Origin: Pedobacter quisquiliarum
GTDB taxonomy: Bacteria; Bacteroidota; Bacteroidia; Sphingobacteriales; Sphingobacteriaceae
Reading direction: 5' to 3'
Assembly: GCF_014642175.1 (NCBI RefSeq)
Contig: NZ_BMIL01000007.1
Span: 229,502-293,501 of the forward strand
DNA length: 64,000 bases
Below the pieces are notes generated by a model. The model was not told the origin of the DNA. It searched no databases and was given only the letters and a program-made list of their open reading frames with translations. The translations under genes and the position numbers were made by a program. Shown in pieces: positions 53,621 through 62,814 of the stretch (positions are counted from its first letter, which is position 1; every line of letters begins with the position of its first letter).

Positions 53621-53650
53621 AAAAAAGTCCCGCTGTTAAGACAACGGGAC
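53621..53650 (-). terminator. Terminator of the IscA-type gene
   Basis: GTCCCG (53627-53632) pairs with CGGGAC (53645-53650), with an inner TGT/ACA. On the minus strand a six-T run follows, 31 bases after the stop at 53681. Confidence 0.8.
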
Positions 53651-53680
53651 CCTGTGATATGTTACAAAGAATATCTACTA

Positions 53681-54034
53681 TTATACGGAGAAGCTGGTAC
53701 CGCAACCGCATGAACTTGCTGCGTTCGGATTGCTGAAGGTAAAACCTCTTGAATTTAAACCATCCTGCCAATCTACCTGCATACCCATAAGGTACATCTG
53801 GTGTGCTTTATGCATGTAAACCTTAATCCCGCTGATGAAAAATTCCTGGTCGCCCTCTTTCTTCTGGTCAAAGCCCAGAACATAGCTCATACCTGAACAA
53901 CCTCCGCCTTCTACGCCAACACGTAAGCCAAAGTTCTCACCTATTTCCTGCTGGTCTTTTAACTTAAGTAGTTCTTTTACTGCGCCTTCTGTAAAAATAA
54001 CCGGTGCAAATGCTGTATCAACTGCTGTACTCAT
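53681..54034 (-). CDS. Iron-sulfur cluster assembly protein, IscA/ErpA type
   Basis: A 117-residue A-type carrier with the three conserved cysteines in [13 protein letters not shown] and [11 protein letters not shown]. The N-terminus [22 protein letters not shown] segment ([15 protein letters not shown]) fits the family. It receives or hands on Fe-S clusters in the cytosol. It is divergent from the methylmalonyl-CoA mutase gene and not next to suf/isc genes. Confidence 0.93.
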   Translation of the reverse strand: MSTAVDTAFAPVIFTEGAVKELLKLKDQQEIGENFGLRVGVEGGGCSGMSYVLGFDQKKEGDQEFFISGIKVYMHKAHQMYLMGMQVDWQDGLNSRGFTFSNPNAASSCGCGTSFSV

Positions 54035-54156
54035 CTTGTTTCAATTTAGGATTAACAAATATAATTAATATAAATAATTTGTACATTTTTGTTGAAGCGA
54101 AAGCCTTAATTATTACGGTACTTAAACAAAATACCGTATCCATAGACCTCATTCAC

Positions 54157-55704
54157 ATGACTGATAAGAAATTTGTAACCAGCTCTGGTATAGAAATCAA
54201 AGAAACATACCCTGATGTAGAACGGACAGCTGAAAAGCCTGGCGAATTCCCTTTTACCCGGGGGATTCAGAAAGACATGTACCGGGGCAGGCTCTGGACC
54301 ATGCGCCAGTACGCCGGCTTCTCTACGGCAAAGGCCTCCAATGAGCGCTACCATTACCTCCTTAGCCAGGGAACGATGGGGCTGTCGGTGGCGTTCGATC
54401 TGCCAACGCAGATTGGCTACGACTCAGACCATGAGATGGCAGAAGGGGAAGTGGGGAAGGTTGGTGTTGCAATTGACTCCCTGCGCGACATGGAGATCCT
54501 CTTTGACGGCATCAAGCTCGAAGACATCACCACATCCATGACAATCAACGCAACTGCTTCCATTTTGCTGGCGATGTATATTGCACTGGCGAAGCGGCAG
54601 GGGGCAGACCTGAAGAAGATCTCAGGTACCATTCAAAACGACATCCTTAAAGAGTATGCAGCAAGAGGCACCTATATATATCCACCAAAAGCCTCCATGC
54701 GCATCATCACCGATATCTTTGAGTACTGCAGCAAGGAAGTACCGAAGTGGAACACGATTTCCATCTCTGGCTACCACATCCGGGAAGCCGGTTCTACCGC
54801 AGTACAGGAATTGGCCTTCACTTTGGCGAACGGAAAAGCTTACTTAAACGCCGCTTTGGAGAAAGGTTTGGATATTAACATATTCGCAAAACGACTGTCC
54901 TTCTTTTTTAACTGTCACAACAATTTCTTTGAGGAGATCGCCAAGTTCAGGGCGGCAAGACGTATGTGGGCGGGCATCACGAAGGGCCTCGGTGCCACCG
55001 ACGAGAAGGCGCAGATGCTACGTTTTCACACCCAGACCGGCGGCTCTACACTCACCGCTCAACAACCCCTAAACAACGTCATCAGGGTCACCAATCAGGC
55101 CATGGCGGCAGTGCTGGGCGGCACCCAGTCGCTGCATACCAATGGCTATGATGAAGCACTGTCACTACCCACAGAAGCGGCTGCCAAGATCGCCCTGCGC
55201 ACCCAGCAGGTCATTGCCTTTGAAAGCGGTGTAACAGATACCGTAGACCCCCTTGCAGGGTCCTATTTTATAGAGGCACTCACCGATGAGATCGAGCAGG
55301 CGGCCCAGATTTACATCGAAAAGATCGATGCAATGGGTGGTTCCGTTGAAGCGATTGAAAATGGCTACATCCAGAACGAGATTGCTGCTGCAAGTTATCA
55401 ACATCAGCTTGAAGTGGAAAACGGAAGCAGGATCATCGTAGGTGTTAATAAGTTCGGTCAGGCGCAGGAAACCATCACAGAAACGATGAAAATCGATGAG
55501 TCTATACGTACTTTCCAGACGGAACAGCTTAGAATGTTGAAAACGCAGCGAAATGCTGAAAATGTGCAAAAAACCCTGGATGATTTAAGGGCCGCAACAC
55601 GTACTGATGCTAACTTAATGCCCTTTATACTAGCTTCAGTGGAGGAATATGCCACTTTGGGCGAGATTGCCGATGTTTTACGTGACGCTTTCGGAGAATA
55701 CTAA
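54157..55704 (+). CDS. Methylmalonyl-CoA mutase catalytic (large/alpha) subunit, no B12-binding domain
   Basis: The ATG at 54157 gives 515 residues; the longer frame from 54004 overlaps the IscA promoter side and lacks family similarity. The whole protein is the substrate barrel: [82 protein letters not shown] and [12 protein letters not shown]. The Tyr in RQYAGF and the Arg in [10 protein letters not shown], which contact the carboxylate in methylmalonyl-CoA mutase, are kept; isobutyryl-type mutases replace them. The cobalamin-binding domain is absent and must come from a separate subunit not in this window. Confidence 0.88.
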   Translation: MTDKKFVTSSGIEIKETYPDVERTAEKPGEFPFTRGIQKDMYRGRLWTMRQYAGFSTAKASNERYHYLLSQGTMGLSVAFDLPTQIGYDSDHEMAEGEVGKVGVAIDSLRDMEILFDGIKLEDITTSMTINATASILLAMYIALAKRQGADLKKISGTIQNDILKEYAARGTYIYPPKASMRIITDIFEYCSKEVPKWNTISISGYHIREAGSTAVQELAFTLANGKAYLNAALEKGLDINIFAKRLSFFFNCHNNFFEEIAKFRAARRMWAGITKGLGATDEKAQMLRFHTQTGGSTLTAQQPLNNVIRVTNQAMAAVLGGTQSLHTNGYDEALSLPTEAAAKIALRTQQVIAFESGVTDTVDPLAGSYFIEALTDEIEQAAQIYIEKIDAMGGSVEAIENGYIQNEIAAASYQHQLEVENGSRIIVGVNKFGQAQETITETMKIDESIRTFQTEQLRMLKTQRNAENVQKTLDDLRAATRTDANLMPFILASVEEYATLGEIADVLRDAFGEY

Positions 55705-55744
55705 AAATAACTGAAATCGCGCAATTATTTTGTTGATTTTAGAG

Positions 55745-55753
55745 TTATCCACA
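55745..55753 (+). promoter_or_regulatory. DnaA box upstream of dnaA
   Basis: TTATCCACA is an exact match to the high-affinity DnaA box, 165 bases before the dnaA start, in an AT-rich 214-base gap. It suggests autoregulation of dnaA. Only one perfect box was found, so an origin is not claimed. Confidence 0.6.
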
Positions 55754-55918
55754 TTGAATGTTCAAGTTAAGCAAGTTATGCGACTACGTTTTAAGCAGTT
55801 ACGATTTAAATGAAATTTCTGTTCATTATGTTGATAATTTTTTGAATTTTTGATCTCTCGAATGAGCCAGATCATTAAGCTCCTATCGTCACTGTAAACC
55901 AACAAATTAAGAATAACA

Positions 55919-57349
55919 ATGGAAAAAACTTGTACCGAAGTGTGGAAAAACTGTCTTCAAATCATTAAGGATAATATCCCGACCCAAAGTTTCAAGACTT
56001 GGTTCGAGCCGATCTCCGCCCTTAAGCTAGAAGGCAAAGTTTTGACCATCCAGGTGCCTAGTTTGTTCTTCTATGAATGGCTGGAGGAGCACTATGTTGG
56101 GTTACTGCGTAAGACTGTAAAAAAGCAACTTGGGGATGAAGGAAGACTAGAATATAACATCGTTGTAGATAAGTCCTCAAGTACTGGTAATCCATACACT
56201 ACCAACATGCCATCCAACGGTAATGGAGCCGAAGCGAAGATCCAATCGATGCCTATTCCTGTAGCCATCAACAAGGACATCAAGAACCCTTTTATCGTAC
56301 CGGGTTTGAAGAAAATGAATGTTGACCCACAGTTAAATTCTAACTACACATTCGAAAACTACATTGAAGGAGATTGCAATAGATTAGCCCGTTCTGCGGG
56401 GTATGCTGTTGCAGCAAAACCAGGTGGTACTTCTTTTAACCCGCTTATGATCTATGGCGGTGTAGGTCTTGGAAAAACACACCTTGCACAGGCTATCGGA
56501 AACGAAATCAAGAGAACTATGCCAGACAAGTTGGTGATCTATGTTTCTTGCGAGAAGTTCTGTCAGCAGTTTGTGGATTCCTTAAAGAACAACACCATTA
56601 ATGACTTTGTAAACTTTTACCAGGCCATGGACGTGATCATCATGGATGATGTACACAACTTTGCCGGTAAGGAAAAGACACAGGATATCTTCTTCCACAT
56701 TTTCAATCACCTGCATCAATCAGGCAAGCAGGTTATCTTATCTTCAGATAAATCACCTAAAGATTTATCCGGATTAGAAGAGCGTTTGTTAAGCCGTTTC
56801 AAATGGGGCCTTTCTGCAGATCTTCAGGTGCCAGACCTGGAAACCAGAATCGCCATCTTAAAGAAGAAGATGTATGCTGATGGTATTGAACTGCCATCTG
56901 ATGTGATTGAGTATGTAGCACACAACATTGATAACAATATACGTGAGCTGGAAGGTGCGATGGTATCATTGCTGGCTCAATCCACCATGAACAAGAAGGA
57001 AATTGACCTGGCACTTGCTAAAACAATGCTTAAGAACTTCATTAAGCACACCTCTAAGGAGATTTCAATGGAGTTCATTCAGAAACTGGTATGCGAGTAC
57101 TTTGAAGTACCTGCAGACATGGTAAAGTCGCCTACACGTAAACGTGAGATCGTACAAGCCCGTCAAATCTCCATGTATCTGTCTAAGAGCCACACTAAAT
57201 CATCCCTGAAGTCTATCGGCGCGTTTTTCGGCGGAAGAGATCACTCCACCGTAATCTATGCCTGCCAAACGGTAGAAGATCTGATAGAAACAGACAAGAA
57301 ATTTAAAGGATATGTACACGATATCCAGAAGAAACTGAAGATGAGCTAA
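55919..57349 (+). CDS. dnaA: Chromosomal replication initiator protein DnaA
   Basis: A 476-residue protein of standard architecture: domain I (VWKNCLQIIKDNIPTQSFKTWF), a variable linker (about 85-130), and the AAA+ domain with Walker A GGVGLGKTHLAQAIG and Walker B VIIMDDVHNF. The arginine-rich ELEGAMVSLLAQS follows, and domain IV has the DNA-binding signature GGRDHSTVIYACQ. It opens the replication origin. It is transcribed alone and ends at a 46-base palindromic terminator. Confidence 0.98.
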   Translation: MEKTCTEVWKNCLQIIKDNIPTQSFKTWFEPISALKLEGKVLTIQVPSLFFYEWLEEHYVGLLRKTVKKQLGDEGRLEYNIVVDKSSSTGNPYTTNMPSNGNGAEAKIQSMPIPVAINKDIKNPFIVPGLKKMNVDPQLNSNYTFENYIEGDCNRLARSAGYAVAAKPGGTSFNPLMIYGGVGLGKTHLAQAIGNEIKRTMPDKLVIYVSCEKFCQQFVDSLKNNTINDFVNFYQAMDVIIMDDVHNFAGKEKTQDIFFHIFNHLHQSGKQVILSSDKSPKDLSGLEERLLSRFKWGLSADLQVPDLETRIAILKKKMYADGIELPSDVIEYVAHNIDNNIRELEGAMVSLLAQSTMNKKEIDLALAKTMLKNFIKHTSKEISMEFIQKLVCEYFEVPADMVKSPTRKREIVQARQISMYLSKSHTKSSLKSIGAFFGGRDHSTVIYACQTVEDLIETDKKFKGYVHDIQKKLKMS

Positions 57350-57359
57350 ACTGCATCTC

Positions 57360-57405
57360 AAACAAGAAAGGCCCTGATGAACGTTCATCAGGGCCTTTCT
57401 TGTTT
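57360..57405. terminator. Bidirectional terminator, 46-base perfect palindrome
   Basis: The sequence from 57360 to 57405 is its own reverse complement without a mismatch, centred on AACGTT. The core CTGATGAACGTTCATCAG is flanked by GGGCC/GGCCC and A/T-rich ends. It lies between the converging dnaA and Nudix genes and can stop both. Confidence 0.88.
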
Positions 57406-57415
57406 ATAAGCATAC

Positions 57416-57967
57416 CTAATTCAGTTGTTCCAGCTTCGCCAGGCCATAGAATATGCCTGCCGTGTGCAGTGCCTGGTCAATCTCGTTGTTTAAAACCATT
57501 TGCTTAACCTCCTCAATCGAATACTCCTCAACAGCTAAAAACTCGTGCTCGTCCAGGCTTTGTTCGTGTGTTTTCACGCCACCTGTCAGCAGGTAGGTAA
57601 AAGTCTTGTTTGTAGAGGTCGCTGGGTTTGGATACAGCGTGGCAATCAATTCAATGCTGTCGAAGGTGTAACCGGTTTCTTCCAGTAGTTCCCTTTTTAC
57701 GGCATCTGCCGGATCCTCATCACCGTCAATCACGCCGCCTGGTATTTCCAGGGAGATGATGTCTGCCGCATGCCTGTACTGACGCACCAGAATCATCTTG
57801 TTTTCTTTCGTAATTGCTACGGCATTCACCCAGTTCGGGTATTCCAGCACATAGTAGTCGTCCTTGATAACGCCGTCCTGTAGTTTACAGGTGTCGACAC
57901 GTAACGTAGCCCATTTCTCTCTAACCACATATCTTGTGGAAAGCTTATCCCATTTCTTAATTTCCAT
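57416..57967 (-). CDS. Nudix hydrolase, ADP-ribose pyrophosphatase-like
   Basis: A 183-residue protein with a complete Nudix box, GGVIDGDEDPADAVKRELLE followed by ETGY. A preceding VRQYRHAADIISLEIPG and the following ATLYPNPATSTNKTF match the ADP-sugar pyrophosphatase group. It would hydrolyse a nucleotide-sugar such as ADP-ribose. It is the last gene of the minus-strand run from lemA, 12 bases after the Gly-rich TPM gene. Confidence 0.92.
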   Translation of the reverse strand: MEIKKWDKLSTRYVVREKWATLRVDTCKLQDGVIKDDYYVLEYPNWVNAVAITKENKMILVRQYRHAADIISLEIPGGVIDGDEDPADAVKRELLEETGYTFDSIELIATLYPNPATSTNKTFTYLLTGGVKTHEQSLDEHEFLAVEEYSIEEVKQMVLNNEIDQALHTAGIFYGLAKLEQLN

Positions 57968-57979
57968 TTATTATTCTAA

Positions 57980-58759
57980 TTACCAACTGCCGCTGCTTCC
58001 GCCACCGCCAAAACTACCACCACCGAAACCGCCGAAGCCACCTCCGCCGCTGCCGCCACCAAATCCACCACCGCTAAAGCCACCGCCGCTATTACGACCG
58101 CCGCCGCCACCAAGAAGCATGCTCCAGAAGAGTGCATCTGCTACTCCACGACCGCCAATCACCTGACTGCCGCCTCTGCCGCCACCTTTTTTGATGATCA
58201 GTATAATGATCACCACAATAATGATCAGAATAGGCACAGCACTGCTATTATCGCGCTTTTTAGCACGCGGACCATCACTCTTATATTCGCCTTTTACAAC
58301 CTTGATAATGGAGTTTGTTCCGGCGTCCAGCCCTGCGTAATAATCTCCAGCCTTAAATGCCGGTTTAATGTCAGTTTCAATGATGCGGTTCGTGTAAATA
58401 TCGGGTAGGGCACCTTCCACACCATAACCAGTCTGGATGGAGATCTTGCGGTCGCCCAGGGCAACAACGATCATTACCCCATTGTTCTTGTTGGCACCAC
58501 CAACACCCCATTTGCGGCCCAGTTGTAAAGCATATTCATTTATGTCGTAATCGCCAACTGTTTTTACAATTGCTATCGCGATCTGTGTAGAAGTCGAATC
58601 ATCAAAAGCAACAAGTTTGTTTTCCAACTGCTGCGCTTGCGATGCTGATAAGGTTCCGGTATAATCGTTAACCAATTTCGCCGGCTTTTCAGGTAAGTCC
58701 TGCCCAAAAACAGTTCCACAGGTAAGTGCCAGTAAAAAAGCTATTACTAGGTTTTTCAT
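57980..58759 (-). CDS. TPM-domain protein with Gly-rich tail (YgcG-like)
   Basis: The start at 58759 (MKNLVIAFLLALTCGTVFGQ) gives a clean signal peptide and 259 residues. The frame could open at 58837, but that would run through an inverted repeat (58792-58829). The TPM domain has LVNDYTGTLSASQAQQLENKL, IAIAIVKTVGDYDINEYALQLG and GVMIVVALGDRKISIQTGYG. One membrane span (VPILIIIVVIIILII) precedes a glycine-rich tail ending GSSGSW. These proteins accompany LemA in the envelope, with unknown function. Confidence 0.9.
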   Translation of the reverse strand: MKNLVIAFLLALTCGTVFGQDLPEKPAKLVNDYTGTLSASQAQQLENKLVAFDDSTSTQIAIAIVKTVGDYDINEYALQLGRKWGVGGANKNNGVMIVVALGDRKISIQTGYGVEGALPDIYTNRIIETDIKPAFKAGDYYAGLDAGTNSIIKVVKGEYKSDGPRAKKRDNSSAVPILIIIVVIIILIIKKGGGRGGSQVIGGRGVADALFWSMLLGGGGGRNSGGGFSGGGFGGGSGGGGFGGFGGGSFGGGGSSGSW

Positions 58760-58791
58760 CCGTTGTTTATTTTGTTTTAGTGATGAAACAA

Positions 58792-58829
58792 ACATGATCT
58801 TAGTCATGGTATTACGTTCAAGATCATGT
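58792..58829. repeat. Inverted repeat between the two TPM genes
   Basis: ACATGATCTT (58792-58801) is repeated inverted as AAGATCATGT (58820-58829), a 10-bp perfect stem with an 18-base loop. No T-run follows, so it is likely an intercistronic mRNA element. Confidence 0.5.
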
Positions 58830-58843
58830 GATTTCATAGCTTA

Positions 58844-59284
58844 TTAAAATTTATGTTTATCCATGTCAATGATGTCATTCGGCAGTTCGTTCACATCATC
58901 ATGTGCGTAGGGGAAGAATATCGCAAGCTTTTCACCTGCAAGCTTCACACCCGCAATGATGCCGCCTGCATAGTTGCCGCTGGCAAAATGAGCCTTCATC
59001 GCAATCTGCGTGGTCTCCCAGAAATCTTCCGGTACCACGCGGTAAATGCCACTATCACCAATAATGGCGAATTTATGGTCTTCGTAGGCCAGGTAAATCA
59101 GCACCCCGTTTTTGTCGGAAGTCTTATCCATATCGAGCTTAAAGAAATACTCCGTAGCGCGGTCATATGCCTCACCACTGCAGCGTTTTTCAATCGCTAT
59201 GCGGATTTCACCAGAGGTCAATTTCTCTGCTTCGGCAATCGTAGCTGCAATAAGTTCCTGTTCTTCTTCTGTGAAAATAGCCAT
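58844..59284 (-). CDS. TPM-domain protein, cytosolic form
   Basis: A 146-residue protein of family PF04536 without a signal peptide. It opens with FTEEEQELIAATIAEAEKLT and SGEIRIAIEKRC and continues with GVLIYLAYEDHKFAIIGDSG and IYRVVPEDFWE. Short TPM proteins are a regular companion of LemA and the larger Gly-rich TPM protein. The three genes are in one direction here with intercistronic hairpins. Function is unknown. Confidence 0.9.
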   Translation of the reverse strand: MAIFTEEEQELIAATIAEAEKLTSGEIRIAIEKRCSGEAYDRATEYFFKLDMDKTSDKNGVLIYLAYEDHKFAIIGDSGIYRVVPEDFWETTQIAMKAHFASGNYAGGIIAGVKLAGEKLAIFFPYAHDDVNELPNDIIDMDKHKF

Positions 59285-59303
59285 AATAGCTCTATAATGA
59301 AGA

Positions 59304-59344
59304 TAAGGGTAAGGCTGGTCTATAAAAAACCAACCTTACCCTTA
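59304..59344. repeat. Intercistronic hairpin between lemA and the first TPM gene
   Basis: TAAGGGTAAGG (59304-59314) pairs with CCTTACCCTTA (59334-59344), and TGGT/ACCA continues the stem after one mismatch. There is no T-run after it on the minus strand. It lies between the lemA stop and the next start. Confidence 0.6.
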
Positions 59345-59362
59345 CCGAATGTGATCAATAAA

Positions 59363-59947
59363 TTAGAATTCGATTTTAGGTGCATTCTGCGCACCAGCAT
59401 CTGCTTTAAAGCCAGCTTTCGGTCCGAAACCAAAGATACCTGCTGTAAGGTTGTTCGGGAATGAACGAACTTTAGTGTTAAAAGTCTGTACAGACTGGTT
59501 AAAGTCGCGACGTGCCGTAGCGATTCTATTTTCAGTACCTTCCAGTTGCACCGAAAGATCGCTGAACTGTTGTGTAGCACGAAGTTCCGGATAGTTTTCA
59601 GTCAACACCATTAAACGGCCCAATGCCTGACTGATTCCACTTTGTGCATTCTGAAATTTATCAATGTTTTCTGCAGTCAGTTTTGTTGGATCAACCGTGA
59701 TCTGGCTTGCTTTAGAACGTGCTTCAATAACCTGAGTTAAGGTCGTCTGCTCAAATTTCGCAGCACCTTTAACCGTACTAACCAGGTTCGGAATCAAATC
59801 TGAACGGCGTTGGTATTGTGTTTCCACCTGACTCCATTTGGTTTTAACATCCTCATCCAGTTGAACTAAATTATTGTAGCCGCTGCAACCGCTGAACACT
59901 ACAAATAAAACCAGAATACCTACAACTACTAATACGATTTTTTTCAT
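59363..59947 (-). CDS. LemA-family membrane lipoprotein
   Basis: A 194-residue protein with a hydrophobic N-terminus and lipobox-like VVFSGC (Cys21), followed by SGYNNLVQLDEDVKTKWSQV and ETQYQRRSDLIPNLVSTVKG, the family signature. The rest is a long helical bundle (NAQSGISQALGRLMVLTENY). It heads the operon with two TPM proteins and probably the Nudix gene. LemA proteins are envelope-associated and their role is unknown. Confidence 0.94.
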   Translation of the reverse strand: MKKIVLVVVGILVLFVVFSGCSGYNNLVQLDEDVKTKWSQVETQYQRRSDLIPNLVSTVKGAAKFEQTTLTQVIEARSKASQITVDPTKLTAENIDKFQNAQSGISQALGRLMVLTENYPELRATQQFSDLSVQLEGTENRIATARRDFNQSVQTFNTKVRSFPNNLTAGIFGFGPKAGFKADAGAQNAPKIEF

Positions 59948-60041
59948 GTCTTAAAAATAAATTAAATGAAGGTCATAAATTTTTGCTTCACCTTTAACAA
60001 TGGATTTCCCCTGTTAATATACGCTTTAGAATCAATTTCTG

Positions 60042-60049
60042 TACCTTTG
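60042..60049 (+). promoter_or_regulatory. Promoter -7 box for the COG2509 flavoprotein gene
   Basis: TACCTTTG matches TAnnTTTG and lies 31 bases before the ATG at 60081. Confidence 0.55.
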
Positions 60050-60080
60050 TTACGATTCAGGATAAAAACCTGACAGGAAT

Positions 60081-61622
60081 ATGCAAAAAGACATCGAAAT
60101 TAAAGTTGCGCCGGAAAATCTGGACAACACTGCCGTAATTCTGCACACTTTGGCAGGTGCCCTGAACATCAAGTCATCCAACATTACCGATTTTCATGTC
60201 CTGAAACGTTCTATTGATGCACGTTCACGAGTGGTTATTTACCGCTTGCAGGTTCGTGTTTTCATAGATGAGGAAGCGCCGAAAGAAAAGTTTGCACCAG
60301 CGTACCCGAATGTTGCCGATCAAAAACCCGTGATTATTGTTGGCGCCGGACCTGCGGGTCTCTTTGCAGCTTTGCAGTGCATCCAAAATGGAATGAAGCC
60401 CATTGTACTTGAAAGGGGTAAGGATGTTAAGCAGCGCCGTCGTGATCTTGCGGCCATAAATAAACAAGGACTCGTAAATACGGAATCCAATTATTGCTAC
60501 GGTGAGGGTGGGGCAGGTACCTACTCCGACGGAAAATTATATACCCGCTCCAATAAACGGGGCGATGTAAATCAGGTGCTGGAGATTTTCGTTCAACATG
60601 GCGCTAAGCAAGACATTCTGATTGATGCCCGCCCACATATCGGTACCAACAAATTACCGCAGATCATAACGGCCATCCGCGAGACGATCCTAGCCGCCGG
60701 GGGCGAAGTCCAGTTTGATCGTAAGGTTACGGACTTTATCCTTTCCGAAGGGAAGATCAAAGGCGTTGTCGTGAATGGCGAGGAGCAGCTTCTGGCAGAT
60801 GCAGTTATTCTTGCCACCGGGCATTCCGCCAGAGATATGTACGAGTTGTTGCACGAGAAGAACATCCTGGTTGAAGCCAAGCCTTTCGCATTAGGGGTTC
60901 GTATTGAACATCCGCAATCCATCATAGATGCCGCGCAGTATCACTGCGATATCCGGAGCCCATTCCTGCCACCGGCCAATTACAGCCTGGTCGAGCAGGT
61001 GGAAGATCGCGGTGTATTTTCATTCTGCATGTGCCCGGGCGGAATCATCGCACCATGTGCCACGTACAAAGAAGAGATCGTCGTGAACGGCTGGTCGCCC
61101 TCTAAGCGCAACAATCCTTTCGCAAATTCCGGAACTGTCGTGCAGATTAATCTGGAAGATGTGTCCGGAACAGATCCGCTGCGCATGATGAATTTTCAGG
61201 CTGCCATTGAAAAAACGGCATTTCAGCTCGGCGGCGGAAATCTGGTTGCGCCCGCACAGCGGATGATTGACTTCGTCGAAAATCGCCTTTCTGTAGATCT
61301 TCCGAAGAATTCTTATCTGCCGGGTACCAAAAGTGCTATGCTGCGGGATACCCTGCCAGACTTTGTTTTCAAGAGTTTACAGCGGGCTTTACCGAAGTTC
61401 GGGAAAAAGATGAAAGGCTACTATACCAACGAAGCGATATTGGTTGGTGTGGAAAGCCGGAGTTCATCGCCCGTTCGCATCCCGCGGGAAAAGGAAAGCT
61501 TTCAGCATCCGCAGGTCGCCGGACTTTTCCCATGTGCAGAAGGTGCTGGCTATGCAGGCGGTATTGTCTCAGCGGCAATTGATGGCATCAACTGTGCAAA
61601 TGCTGTTCTAAAATTTCAATAA
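60081..61622 (+). CDS. FAD-dependent dehydrogenase, COG2509 type
   Basis: A 513-residue flavoprotein. An N-terminal domain of about 75 residues (MQKDIEIKVAPENLDNTAVI) precedes the FAD motif VIIVGAGPAGLFAALQCI. Later blocks are NYCYGEGGAGTYSDGKLYTR, DAVILATGHSARDMYELLHE and the C-terminal GLFPCAEGAGYAGGIVSAAI, which places the isoalloxazine. Members are widespread cytosolic proteins of unassigned substrate, related to the HI0933/GidA-like flavoproteins. It is a single gene with its own promoter. Confidence 0.9.
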   Translation: MQKDIEIKVAPENLDNTAVILHTLAGALNIKSSNITDFHVLKRSIDARSRVVIYRLQVRVFIDEEAPKEKFAPAYPNVADQKPVIIVGAGPAGLFAALQCIQNGMKPIVLERGKDVKQRRRDLAAINKQGLVNTESNYCYGEGGAGTYSDGKLYTRSNKRGDVNQVLEIFVQHGAKQDILIDARPHIGTNKLPQIITAIRETILAAGGEVQFDRKVTDFILSEGKIKGVVVNGEEQLLADAVILATGHSARDMYELLHEKNILVEAKPFALGVRIEHPQSIIDAAQYHCDIRSPFLPPANYSLVEQVEDRGVFSFCMCPGGIIAPCATYKEEIVVNGWSPSKRNNPFANSGTVVQINLEDVSGTDPLRMMNFQAAIEKTAFQLGGGNLVAPAQRMIDFVENRLSVDLPKNSYLPGTKSAMLRDTLPDFVFKSLQRALPKFGKKMKGYYTNEAILVGVESRSSSPVRIPREKESFQHPQVAGLFPCAEGAGYAGGIVSAAIDGINCANAVLKFQ

Positions 61623-61696
61623 AACATTAGTTTAGAGGACTTGTTGTAAAGCATAGATTAAATCAGTCTTGTTTTTACATCCTTATATATATACAT

Positions 61697-62056
61697 ATGA
61701 AAAATACATTAATCATAGGTGCAACGCCAAATCCTTCTCGATACGCATATAAAGCAGCACAGATGTTGAAGGCAAAAGGTCACGACATCATTAATGTGGG
61801 CATCAAGTCTGGTGCTGTCGCGGGTGTGGATATTGAAAAGCCGGGGCAGATTCATGAAGATGTTCATACGATTACGATGTATGTAGGACCGCACCTCCAG
61901 AGTGAGTACTACGATTATATATTACAGACCAATCCGAAAAGGGTTATTTTCAATCCAGGTACGGAAAACGATGAACTCGAAGAGTTGCTACGAAGCAATG
62001 CAATTGAACCAGTTGAAGCCTGTACGCTGGTGATGCTTGCGACCGGCCAATATTAA
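61697..62056 (+). CDS. CoA-binding domain protein, YccU-like
   Basis: A 119-residue single-domain protein of family PF13380. It starts with the Rossmann motif LIIGATPNPSRYAYKAAQML and has MLKAKGHDIINVGIKSG and RVIFNPGTENDELEELL. It is shorter than E. coli YccU but has the full fold. It probably binds CoA or an acyl-CoA in the cytosol; the partner is unknown. Confidence 0.9.
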   Translation: MKNTLIIGATPNPSRYAYKAAQMLKAKGHDIINVGIKSGAVAGVDIEKPGQIHEDVHTITMYVGPHLQSEYYDYILQTNPKRVIFNPGTENDELEELLRSNAIEPVEACTLVMLATGQY

Positions 62057-62076
62057 AACTTAGCGGTGGTCGAAAG

Positions 62077-62814
62077 CTAATTACGGTGCTGGTCGAAAAT
62101 CTTTTTACTGGTCACGTACCGGATGTTTGCAATGGCATAATCTCGGGTAAACTGTGCTGAACCCGCACCATCCCAATAAATCACGACGGTGTTGAAAGGC
62201 ACTTCGGACTTTATCGCAAACAGGCGAGCGCCTCCGGGCGATTCCACTTTTTGTCCAACCCTTCCTATTGGGGTGTCATCAGGCAGACGATCGCTGTCGA
62301 AATAGCCGGCGCCAAATTCCACTGGATTATTGTTGTTAAGATTCAGGCGCGCCGAGAGCTCAAATCCAAAAATATAACACTTCTTAGAAAGTGTTATGAT
62401 CACAGTAGACCAGTCGGCCATCCTTAAGACATGTGGATCATTGGTTTCCACATAGGGGCTCACATTCCAGTTCCCCCACCATTCCGTGGTTGTTGGGTCG
62501 AACTTGCGAGGGGCGCTATCCCCAAGGTCGAAGATCAGTTTTAACTTTCCGTCATCTAATGAATCCACAAACGTCTGATTGGGTAGTTTGGAAATGTCGT
62601 ATTTTGTGGTGTACTTTAGATAGGGTGCACAAATCGTGTCTAGTGCGACGAAGTATTTCCCCATGGTGTTAAACACCCTTACCTGAGGCAGCGGTTCTGC
62701 TGCTGCTGTCACAAGCTGGACTTGTTGCTCCACGATGTTGTCGTCGTTCTTTTCACATCCCATTAAAACAATTAATCCTAACAGGAAACAGCTTTTGGTT
62801 TTAAGGTTTTTCAT
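62077..62814 (-). CDS. Uncharacterised lipoprotein
   Basis: The ATG at 62814 gives 245 residues beginning with a lipoprotein signal (MKNLKTKSCFLLGLIVLMGC, Cys20); a start at 62868 would add an unrelated 18 residues. The mature part is beta-rich, with TKYDISKLPNQTFVDSLDDG, a tryptophan-rich TEWWGNWNVSPYV, CYIFGFELSARLNLN and TRDYAIANIRYV. The pattern resembles a jelly-roll surface domain, but no named family is recognised. Its converging neighbour is the CoA-binding gene. Confidence 0.75.
   Translation of the reverse strand: MKNLKTKSCFLLGLIVLMGCEKNDDNIVEQQVQLVTAAAEPLPQVRVFNTMGKYFVALDTICAPYLKYTTKYDISKLPNQTFVDSLDDGKLKLIFDLGDSAPRKFDPTTTEWWGNWNVSPYVETNDPHVLRMADWSTVIITLSKKCYIFGFELSARLNLNNNNPVEFGAGYFDSDRLPDDTPIGRVGQKVESPGGARLFAIKSEVPFNTVVIYWDGAGSAQFTRDYAIANIRYVTSKKIFDQHRN

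Noticed and set aside
55705..55918. Replication origin upstream of dnaA
   Set aside because: Only one exact DnaA box was found; an origin usually shows a cluster of boxes plus a strand-composition switch, which cannot be judged here.
57864..58166. Proline-rich plus-strand frame
   Set aside because: It is the antisense of the glycine-rich tail of the TPM protein; GGC/GGT codons read as proline on the other strand.
58853..59464. 203-codon plus-strand frame across the LemA/TPM genes
   Set aside because: It is antisense to two well-supported genes and contains the intercistronic hairpin.
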